NCBI GenBank assembly: GCA_900100095.1 | Contig: FMTN01000009.1 | Coordinates: 1 to 64,000 of the forward strand | Length of the DNA: 64,000 bases | Source of the DNA: Lachnospiraceae bacterium C10 | GTDB lineage: Bacteria; Bacillota; Clostridia; Lachnospirales; Lachnospiraceae | Direction: 5' to 3' | In this document: positions 1 to 5,823 of the stretch, in pieces | How the letters are laid out: every line of letters begins with the position of its first letter | How positions within the stretch are numbered: the stretch's first letter is position 1 | The notes under the pieces: generated by a model | Told to the model about the DNA's origin: nothing | The model's input: the letters and a program-made list of their open reading frames with translations, nothing else | The model's database searches: none | Made by a program: the position numbers and the translations under genes

Positions 1-425
1 TCATCATATTCGACGCACCGGTTTCGCATGGTGTAAACAGGGGCTCCTTTGTCAAAGGGATCCTCCAGGCAAATGAATATGATATACGTCGGCTTTAGCT
101 CACTATAGTCTGCCCCACGCTCAATCAGGTTCAAATCTATCATTCCCTGGTAGTACCGTGTCCGTTTCGGTAAGTTTGCGTGTATCGTTGTCTGCATCTC
201 AATATCATATACCGTATCATCATCCTCGATGTATACGTCCAATCGGATTCCTTTCCCATCGGATGTGATCTCAATCGGCTTCTGCTTCTCAGGCAGCCGG
301 ATCTTTTTTACATCCTTCTTCAAAATCAAGGCCAGCAGCTCCCTGCACAGATCCGGATTCGTGGTAAGTACCTTGCAAAACATGAAATCATCCGTAAATT
401 TTAGGTCATTATAATCCTTTTCCAT
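1..425 (-). CDS. Rpn-family recombination-promoting nuclease (PDDEXK transposase-like), 3' part off window
   Basis: The reading frame begins with MEKDYNDLKFTDDFMFCKVL and runs off the left edge after about 141 residues, so only the N-terminal part is present. The opening 'DLKFTDDFMFCKVL', the segment 'RLDVYIEDDDTVYDIEMQ' (acidic, with the D/E-x-Q of a PD-(D/E)XK core) and 'LPKRTRYYQGMID' are typical of the Rpn / PDDEXK_2 family. Known members are DNA endonucleases that stimulate RecA-independent recombination and are often multicopy. A second Rpn gene lies at 10738-11583. The start is the ATG at 425, preceded by GGACCG. Family assignment is confident; activity is inferred. Confidence 0.85.
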   Translation of the reverse strand, partial: MEKDYNDLKFTDDFMFCKVLTTNPDLCRELLALILKKDVKKIRLPEKQKPIEITSDGKGIRLDVYIEDDDTVYDIEMQTTIHANLPKRTRYYQGMIDLNLIERGADYSELKPTYIIFICLEDPFDKGAPVYTMRNRCVEYD

Positions 426-470
426 CGGTCCTCCGTTCTTCTACTTCTATTATAGCATCTTTATTTAACA

Positions 471-494
471 AATCCCACGGTTTTAATCATGGGA
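471..494 (-). terminator. Hairpin after the 33-aa ORF
   Basis: On the minus strand CTCCCAT and a near-matching GTGGGA pair around an A-rich loop and are followed by TTTGTT. It lies 21 bp downstream of the small ORF's stop codon, so it is a plausible weak intrinsic terminator for it. Confidence 0.4.
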
Positions 495-514
495 GTACTT
501 TTGTACAAATTTGG

Positions 515-616
515 TCAGAGTTTCCTGTTGAACTTGGAAACTCCGATGATATGATTCTCATACATAAATTCTGCTAATACAGCAAATGGAAAAATCAAAA
601 TACAGAATACAACCAT
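515..616 (-). CDS. Small hydrophobic 33-aa peptide
   Basis: A 33-codon frame starts at the ATG at 616 with an excellent Shine-Dalgarno (GGGAGGTGTG, 4 nt from the ATG). The product starts MVVFCILIFPFAVLAEF, a single predicted membrane segment, and ends in a basic tail (SKFNRKL). Hairpins bracket it on both sides (647-680 and 471-494), so it may form its own short transcription unit. I do not recognise a family. Size and shape resemble type I toxin peptides or small membrane regulators, but no antisense RNA was identified, so function stays open. Confidence 0.45.
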   Translation of the reverse strand: MVVFCILIFPFAVLAEFMYENHIIGVSKFNRKL

Positions 617-646
617 AAATCACACCTCCCAATTTCAAATAAAAAA

Positions 647-680
647 GGATTAGAAAGAAGTTTTGTCTTCTTTCTAATCC
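647..680 (-). terminator. Intrinsic terminator of the merR-dxs-flavodoxin operon
   Basis: A perfect 14-bp stem (GGATTAGAAAGAAG with its complement, 6-nt loop) is followed on the minus strand by six T residues. It lies downstream of the flavodoxin gene and upstream of the 33-aa ORF. Confidence 0.8.
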
Positions 681-735
681 CATATTAATCCGTAAGGTGG
701 GTCATAAAAATATCACGTTCTTTAATGGGCGAAAG

Positions 736-812
736 TTAACGGGCGAAATAATATTCATAGCGAAGATTGCCGGCTTCATTACGGATGGCTTCAACATTTT
801 GTTCGACTATTT
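736..812 (-). pseudogene. C-terminal-region scrap resembling an antibiotic-biosynthesis-monooxygenase (ABM) domain
   Basis: Just past the flavodoxin stop, in another frame, the minus strand encodes VEQNVEAIRNEAGNLRYEYY and then FAR and a stop at 736. 'Ixx EAGNLRYEY' is the typical strand of small ABM-fold quinol monooxygenases. There is no start codon and no complete domain. It reads as what is left after a deletion joined the flavodoxin 3' end to the inside of an ABM gene. Identification rests on one short motif. Confidence 0.4.
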
Positions 813-1433
813 CCCATCCGGAAAACTAGTAAAATGGTCTTTTTCCAATTCTGGATATCCATATTTCTCTTTTGCATCCGCGAAGGCTTTGATCATGAAG
901 CTCATGCTTCGCGCTAGATTTCGCATGGTCTGTAAGCCTTCGAGATCCTTCTTTACATCTTCTGCCGTGAATCCGTGCACCTGATTCCAATAGGTGGAAG
1001 ATGCAACCGGCATACTACTAATCGTAAAATACTTATTTAAGACGTCAAAACTTGCAGTATTACCACCTCTTCGACAGCTAACTACCGCAGCTCCAACTTT
1101 CATCTGCTTCGAGAAAGAAGTACTATAAAACAAGCGATCGAGAAAGGATAAGAGATTGCCATTTGGAGAACCATAATACACCGGACTTCCGACAACTAAA
1201 CCATCTGCTTCTTCAAATTTTGGAGCCACTTCATTAACCAAATCATCGAAAACACATCGGCCAAGTTCTTCGCATTTTCCGCAACTAATACAACCACGTA
1301 CAGGCTTTGTACCAACCTGAATAATCTCGGTTTCCACACCCTCTTCATGGAATACTTTCACCATCTCATCCAGCGCTGTTGCTGTACATCCATGCTGATT
1401 TGCACTGCCATTTAGCAAAATAACTTTACTCAT
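807..1433 (-). CDS. Flavodoxin-family NAD(P)H-dependent oxidoreductase
   Basis: 208 residues. The N-terminal beta strand and phosphate loop read MSKVILLNGSANQHGCTATA, the FMN-binding pattern of the NADPH-dependent FMN reductase / flavodoxin-2 fold. The segment 'GCISCGKCEELGRCVFDD' carries the four-Cys pattern often seen in the iron-sulfur-flavoprotein-like subgroup, and 'GLVVGSPVYYGSPNGNL' is the second FMN loop. It is the last gene of a leftward merR-dxs-flavodoxin operon (67 bp after dxs, terminator at 647-680). The likely job is cytosolic reduction of quinones, nitro compounds or another electrophile, induced through the MerR regulator. The substrate cannot be told from sequence. The C-terminus (FTSFPDGK) abuts a foreign ABM scrap, so the extreme 3' end could be altered. 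Confidence 0.85.
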   Translation of the reverse strand: MSKVILLNGSANQHGCTATALDEMVKVFHEEGVETEIIQVGTKPVRGCISCGKCEELGRCVFDDLVNEVAPKFEEADGLVVGSPVYYGSPNGNLLSFLDRLFYSTSFSKQMKVGAAVVSCRRGGNTASFDVLNKYFTISSMPVASSTYWNQVHGFTAEDVKKDLEGLQTMRNLARSMSFMIKAFADAKEKYGYPELEKDHFTSFPDGK

Positions 1434-1500
1434 TTTTCTTCCCTTTTTCTTATCTTTTCCGTCTTATTTATGCTTCCCGTTTACCGGCATCCACGAGCTT

Positions 1501-3255
1501 CTACATGGACTTTAAGAAAGATATAATCTGCTCTGGAGTCATACTAATTTCACCTAGCAGTTCTTCTGGATCATAGCGGTCATAGAATTCCTTCTTCAAT
1601 CCGAAATTCTTCACCTTCATATCACTTGGTCCATAATAAGAGGCAACTTTCTGCCCAAATCCACCTTCTACGATACCGTCTTCCAACGTAATCACAAGGC
1701 TATGATCCTTCTTCAATTCATCCAGCATCTCTTTATCCAATCCAGATGCAAAACGTGGATTAATTAAGGTCGGCTTATAGCCTAATTCCTTCTCAATCTC
1801 CGCTGCAAGCGCTTCGCCACGCTGATAGAAATCCCCAAGCGCGAGAATCGCTGTTTTTTCCCCCTTCTGCTCCATCTTAAACTTATTGATGGAAGAGAAA
1901 TCGCTGTCTGCCGCACGATGAGCGACTGCATTTCCAGGAATCACGATCATCACCGGATGCTCTCTCTGCTCTATCGACCATTCCAGCATGTTTCGATATT
2001 CCTCCGCCGATGTTGGCGCAAGCACAACGAGATTTGGAATATTTGTAAATGCAGCGAGGCCAAAGATTCCAAGATGTGTCACATCCGTCAAACCATCAAA
2101 GGAAGAATAATTCATCACCATCGTCACCGGATTATTATTGATACATAAGTCCTGTGAAATCTGGTCATACGCTCTCTGGATAAAAGTCATATTCGTAAAT
2201 AACAGCGGTTTTGCACCATTCTTTGCAGCACCCGATGCAACTGCCACGGCTGCTTCTTCCGCAATTCCCACATCAAGATACTGGTCTCCCAGTTCCTGAC
2301 GCTGCTCAGGAGACAGTCCAAGTGCTCCCGGCATCGCAGGCGTAATCACGAAGAAATCCTTGTCTTTCTTTGCTTTTTCCATAATGAATTCCACGGTCAT
2401 TCCGGTATAGGATTCGCCGTCTCCAAAGCTGAATTTTGGCGCACCCGTCTCGCGATCGAATGGCATCGTCCAATGCCAGTTTTCCTTATTCTTCTCGGCG
2501 AGCTCATAACCCTTACCCTTCTGTGTGTGAATATGCACGACGATTGGATGATCCATATCCTTGACCTTTTGGAACAGTGCGATCATCTTCTGGATATCAT
2601 TGCCCTCTTCTTCATAGATATAATCGAGACCATAGGCTTTGAAAATGTTACTGCTCGCCTGGCCCTTCGTCTCGCGAAGCTCCTTCAGATTCTTATACAT
2701 ACCACCGTGATTCTCAGCGATGGCAATTTCATTGTCGTTTACAACAATAATGAAATTCGAATTCATCTCACCCGCAATATTCAAGGCTTCCATTGCTTCT
2801 CCACCAGAGAGGGATCCGTCACCGATGATGGCGATAACATTTTCCTTGCCCTGCTTTAAGTCGCGCGCCTTTGCAAGTCCTGCCGCAAGCGCAATCGAAG
2901 TCGATGTATGACCGACATTGAAGAAGTCATGCTCACTCTCCTCAGGATTTGTATAACCGGAATCTTCGGAGAAATGTTCCTGATCGATATAACCATTTCG
3001 TCGCCCTGTCAGCATCTTATGCGGATAACTCTGGTGAGAAACGTCAAAAACAAACTTGTCCTTTGGCGAATCAAACACATAATGCATGGCGATGGTCGCC
3101 TCCACCATACCGAAGTTCGGTCCGAAATGTCCTCCTATATTTGTCAGTCTATGAAAAAGTGCTTCACGCATCTCATTTGCTAAAGTTTCCAACTCATCTG
3201 ATGAAAGTTTCTTCACATCCGATGGTCCATCAATTTTCTTTAATAATTCGTACAT
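1501..3255 (-). CDS. dxs: 1-deoxy-D-xylulose-5-phosphate synthase, short divergent form
   Basis: 584 residues, shorter than the usual ~620. The thiamine-diphosphate domain has the catalytic His (GGHFGPNFG), GHTSTSIALAAGLAKA, the Mg/ThDP motif GDGSLSGGEAMEALN and NDNEIAIAEN. The C-terminal pyrimidine-binding and transketolase-C domains follow (DVGIAEEAAVAVASG; ITLEDGIVEGGFGQ). The reaction is condensation of pyruvate with glyceraldehyde-3-phosphate to DXP, feeding isoprenoids, thiamine and pyridoxal. Compared with housekeeping DXS, the normal HLGSSLG is HFGPNFG and the loop after the GRR motif differs, so this may be a second isozyme. Start: the ATG at 3255 has AGGAAG at good spacing; an in-frame ATG at 3285 has no comparable site. 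It lies between merR and the flavodoxin gene, so it is probably stress- or redox-inducible. Confidence 0.88.
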   Translation of the reverse strand: MYELLKKIDGPSDVKKLSSDELETLANEMREALFHRLTNIGGHFGPNFGMVEATIAMHYVFDSPKDKFVFDVSHQSYPHKMLTGRRNGYIDQEHFSEDSGYTNPEESEHDFFNVGHTSTSIALAAGLAKARDLKQGKENVIAIIGDGSLSGGEAMEALNIAGEMNSNFIIVVNDNEIAIAENHGGMYKNLKELRETKGQASSNIFKAYGLDYIYEEEGNDIQKMIALFQKVKDMDHPIVVHIHTQKGKGYELAEKNKENWHWTMPFDRETGAPKFSFGDGESYTGMTVEFIMEKAKKDKDFFVITPAMPGALGLSPEQRQELGDQYLDVGIAEEAAVAVASGAAKNGAKPLLFTNMTFIQRAYDQISQDLCINNNPVTMVMNYSSFDGLTDVTHLGIFGLAAFTNIPNLVVLAPTSAEEYRNMLEWSIEQREHPVMIVIPGNAVAHRAADSDFSSINKFKMEQKGEKTAILALGDFYQRGEALAAEIEKELGYKPTLINPRFASGLDKEMLDELKKDHSLVITLEDGIVEGGFGQKVASYYGPSDMKVKNFGLKKEFYDRYDPEELLGEISMTPEQIISFLKSM

Positions 3256-3308
3256 TTTGCTTCCTTTCCTTTTCTCTATTTTCATATCATCTGCTCTTCG
3301 GGATTCGC

Positions 3309-3749
3309 TTATCCCTGCTCCTGGCTCACCGGAATCTTGTCCGGCTCCAACGATGCACGATGTTTACTTCGTTTCACCGCTTCCTCGGAACCGTATTTAA
3401 TTGCAGTCTGATAATACCAGTCCTTGTAATCCAATTCCTGCAAATAATACTGCAACTGTTCAATCTGCTGCAGCACGCTCTGGCGCTGCTCTTTGATCAG
3501 TTCATAGCGCTCCTCGAGCGTTTCATCCCCATATTTTGCTAGTTCCACATATCGTTTAATTTTACGAATCGGCATCCCCGTATTCTTGAGGCAATTCAAC
3601 ACCCTGAGCCATCCAAAATCTTCATCTTCAAATATACGTATACCATTGACACGTTTTACATCCGGTAGCAATTCTTCTTTGTCATAATATCTTAGCGTTG
3701 ATGGATTCACTCCCATCATCTTCGCCACTTCTGAAATTGTATAAGACAT
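3309..3749 (-). CDS. MerR-family transcriptional regulator
   Basis: 146 residues. The N-terminal winged HTH reads MSYTISEVAKMMGVNPSTLRYYDKEELLP up to 'DFGWLRVLNCLKNTGMPIRKIKRYVEL' (residues 1-75), and a long coiled-coil dimerisation helix covers about 80-120. No Cys-rich metal-binding loop is present in the C-terminus, so it is not an obvious metal sensor. It resembles the NmlR/AdhR-like electrophile-responsive group in size, but the ligand cannot be assigned. It is the first gene of the operon with dxs and a flavodoxin, and its own promoter holds a perfect MerR-type palindrome, so it very likely autoregulates the whole operon. Confidence 0.92.
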   Translation of the reverse strand: MSYTISEVAKMMGVNPSTLRYYDKEELLPDVKRVNGIRIFEDEDFGWLRVLNCLKNTGMPIRKIKRYVELAKYGDETLEERYELIKEQRQSVLQQIEQLQYYLQELDYKDWYYQTAIKYGSEEAVKRSKHRASLEPDKIPVSQEQG

Positions 3750-3786
3750 AAACGATCCTCCTTGGATTTCATCAGCTGATATACCT

Positions 3787-3817
3787 AGACTAACACTTAA
3801 AGTTAACTTTAAGTCAA
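3787..3817 (-). promoter_or_regulatory. MerR-type promoter/operator of merR-dxs-flavodoxin
   Basis: On the minus strand the -35 TTGACT (3812-3817) and the -10 TAGTCT (3787-3792) are separated by 19 bp. That over-long spacer is the hallmark of MerR-activated promoters. The 20-bp perfect palindrome ACTTAAAGTTAACTTTAAGT (3795-3814) sits between them, overlapping the -35. MerR proteins bind such sites and untwist the spacer to activate transcription. Confidence 0.92.
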
Positions 3818-3884
3818 GGGGAAAAGAAGCATTTTTATTATTTTTTATTTCATGGTTCTTTTTTCGCTAATTTGGATAAATTTA

Positions 3885-3912
3885 TTGTTTTTAATGGAAC
3901 ATCTGTTATAAT
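3885..3912 (+). promoter_or_regulatory. Promoter of the AbiF-like gene and its leader RNA
   Basis: A -35-like TTGTTT (3885-3890) and a perfect -10 TATAAT (3907-3912) are separated by 16 bp. Transcription would start near 3919, just before the hairpin described next. Confidence 0.7.
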
Positions 3913-3918
3913 AGATTT

Positions 3919-3972
3919 AACAGGAGCTCCCACACCTCTCTTTGATGTGTCCAATGGGAGCACATTTTTTAT
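3919..3972 (+). ncRNA. Hairpin leader RNA upstream of the AbiF-like gene (abiF-RNA-like)
   Basis: GCTCCCA-CAC pairs with GTG-TGGGAGC to give a bulged hairpin, followed by CACATTTTTTATTT, a terminator-like U-tract, and then the SD (AGGAG) of the Abi gene. Conserved structured RNAs directly upstream of abiF/abiD genes have been described (abiF RNA motif), and this element has the same location and general layout. Whether it matches the published consensus needs a covariance-model search. Confidence 0.5.
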
Positions 3973-3984
3973 TTAGGAGTATTT

Positions 3985-4645
3985 ATGCTACTCAAAAAAT
4001 CTAAGAATTATGATGAACAGGTTCAAATATTAGAGTCCAAAGGACTAGAGATATCAGATGAAAATTTCGCAATAAGACAACTTTCGAACAACTGAAAAAT
4101 ATTTACTATTTTGATGCTGAGTTAAGAAATTTAATAATGGGTGCTATTGATGAAATTGAGATTTACCTAAAATCACAAATATCATACTATCATTCCCAGA
4201 AGTACGATGCAGAAGGTTATCTTGATATATATGGGTGTTGATTGAGTACTTTTCGATTGGTATGCTTTCTTACTTTTATCGAGATTTACGAAATAGTGAT
4301 AAAGCAACTATTGCTAAGGAGACATATGGTGTAAACTATCAGACTTTAGATAGTTGGTTTAGATGTCTCACTGATTTGAGAAATAAGTGTGCTCATTATT
4401 CGAGATTGTATTATTGGATATTTACAGCTTTGCCTAGAATGCCGAAGAATGAGAAGTATGTGCCAACTAGAAGACTATTTGCTCAGATATATATGTTGAA
4501 GATGATGTATCCAGATCATGAAAAGTGGAATAATAATTTTTTAAAGCCTTTGGTTAAGCTTATGAAAAAATATAAAACTGACGTGGTTAAAGACCATATT
4601 GATTTTCCTTTTAGATGGAAATCAATGCTGACATATAAAGAATAA
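3985..4645 (+). pseudogene. Abi_2 (AbiD/AbiF-type abortive-infection) gene, inactivated
   Basis: The start ATG at 3985 follows AGGAG and encodes KNYDEQVQILESKGLEISDE, as in Abi_2 proteins. A stop then occurs after 'RQLSNN'. The next block, 'FDAELRNLIMGAIDEIEIYL', is in another frame and ends at a TGA near 4240. The C-terminal half is open (4235-4645) with the diagnostic 'LRNKCAHYSRLYYW' motif, the R-x4-6-H (HEPN-like) signature. Relative to intact family members (~300 aa), residues after the N-terminal helix are missing, so at least one deletion and one frameshift have occurred. Known members abort phage infection. The promoter and leader RNA remain intact. Confidence 0.85.
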
Positions 4646-4657
4646 TAACTCTTACAT

Positions 4658-4700
4658 AGACCAGTACCTCTGGGGACGCCCAGATGATTCGTACTGGTCT
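4658..4700 (+). terminator. Hairpin terminator after the Abi pseudogene
   Basis: AGACCAGTAC pairs perfectly with GTACTGGTCT, and an inner TCTGGG/CCCAGA stem sits within the loop. It is followed by ATTCGTTTTATAG. It begins 13 bp after the Abi stop codon. Confidence 0.7.
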
Positions 4701-4986
4701 ATTCGTTTTATAGAGGAATATGATTAAGGATGAGAAGTGAAAATATCGAACTATTAAACTAACGGTACTTGCGTACCAACTCGTTACTTGATTTACAATG
4801 GATATATTACATCCATAAAAAACAAATGATCTTTGTACTGCATAAAACCACCTTCCTCGAGACCTCTAATTTATCAATAACTCTAACAAGCGAAATGAGA
4901 AGGGATAATTTTTGCCAGCAGCTCAAGACGCTTACAGATAACGGCAAAATAAAAAGATATGAAAAAGGAAACTTGACGAACTATGA

Positions 4987-5388
4987 TCACTCAGCCCAGT
5001 TCTCTATTTTCAGATCTGGGACTCTGGAGAACTCTTTCACATTGTTTGTTACCACAGTATATCCCATTGACATCGCATGACCGGCAATCATCATATCGAG
5101 AGGTCCTATCGGAGTTCCTTTTTTCTCCAGATTGGCTCTGATCTTTCCATAGCAATCGGCAGCATCTACATCAAAGTCCAAAATTTCAATATTAGCCAAA
5201 AGCATGGACAGTGCCAACCTATTCTTCTCTACGGCTGCACTTTTTTCCACACCATGCACCAGTTCTGCATATGTAACTGACGATACACAGACATCCTGCG
5301 GATCAACCGTCTGTAATTTCTGAAATACTTTTTCCGGCTTATGCTTTATAGCATAGATACAGATGTTGGTATCAAGCATATATCTCAT
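4987..5388 (-). CDS. vapC: VapC-type PIN-domain toxin ribonuclease
   Basis: 133 residues. The PIN acidic residues are visible: MRYMLDTNICIYAIK (first Asp), VTYAELVHGVEKS (Glu), then 'PIGPLDMMIAGHAMSMGYTVVTNNVKEF' (Asp, and TNN-x3-EF). VapC toxins are Mg-dependent endoribonucleases, usually cutting initiator tRNA or the 23S sarcin-ricin loop. The ATGA overlap with the upstream vapB stop shows translational coupling. The gene is intact. Confidence 0.93.
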   Translation of the reverse strand: MRYMLDTNICIYAIKHKPEKVFQKLQTVDPQDVCVSSVTYAELVHGVEKSAAVEKNRLALSMLLANIEILDFDVDAADCYGKIRANLEKKGTPIGPLDMMIAGHAMSMGYTVVTNNVKEFSRVPDLKIENWAE

Positions 5389-5615
5389 AATTCTTCACGC
5401 TCCTGTACCATATCTGTTGCTCTTCCGTCAGCCATGAAATCATCCGAGAACATGTCGATTGCTCTCATAAACGAATCCCACTTGTTCTGCTTAGGAAGCA
5501 GTATCACAATATCTCCTATTTTATTCACCATCACCTCATCTGATGTGAAACGGCATTCCTTAGGAAGTCTGATTGCCTGACTTCTTCCATTTTCAAAAAC
5601 CTTTGCAGTCATCAT
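5385..5615 (-). CDS. vapB: VapB-type AbrB/SpoVT-fold antitoxin
   Basis: 76 residues from the ATG at 5615. The N-terminal swapped-hairpin motif MMTAKVFENGRSQAIRLPKE is the VapB/MazE-like DNA-binding domain, and the acidic C-terminus (SDDFMADGRATDMVQEREEL) is the toxin-neutralising tail. An upstream in-frame ATG at 5669 lies inside the promoter and palindromic operator, whereas the 5615 start is preceded by AAGGTG, so the shorter form is chosen. It overlaps vapC by 4 bp. Confidence 0.92.
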   Translation of the reverse strand: MMTAKVFENGRSQAIRLPKECRFTSDEVMVNKIGDIVILLPKQNKWDSFMRAIDMFSDDFMADGRATDMVQEREEL

Positions 5616-5639
5616 AATGATCACCTTCCTTTCATATAT

Positions 5640-5669
5640 AGTATATACCGCGGTATATACCACGGTCAA
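5640..5669 (-). promoter_or_regulatory. vapBC promoter with palindromic operator
   Basis: Minus-strand -35 TTGACC (5664-5669), 18-bp spacer, -10 TATACT (5640-5645). A perfect 20-bp palindrome GTATATACCGCGGTATATAC (5641-5660) covers the spacer and -10. VapB-VapC complexes bind such inverted repeats to repress their own operon. Confidence 0.88.
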
Positions 5670-5767
5670 GAAAAATCTGTTCTTTATGTTCTATGCATCG
5701 TCTGCCAAATTCACCCCATTTTGGGGTAAATTTTTTTATCAGAAATCCCTATGTTAGTTATAAACAA

Positions 5768-5800
5768 AACGCACATCCCGTATTAAATAGGACGTGCGTT
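5768..5800 (-). terminator. Terminator of the large secreted Ig-like gene
   Basis: AACGCAC and GTGCGTT arms plus an inner TCC/GGA form a hairpin 24 bp past the stop codon. The minus strand continues with TTTTGTTT. The other strand also has a T6 tract, so it may work both ways. Confidence 0.75.
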
Positions 5801-5823
5801 CTGTTTTTTCGCTATTTCATTTG

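Noticed and set aside
2473-3542. Several long plus-strand frames opposite dxs and merR
   Set aside because: They are shadows of strongly supported genes on the other strand, without SDs or recognisable domains.
4769-5080. A 103-codon frame between the Abi terminator and vapC
   Set aside because: Its 3' third lies antisense to vapC and it has no SD. The N-terminal part may be decayed coding sequence (weakly AbiEi-like), but nothing firm can be claimed; 4701-4986 is otherwise empty.
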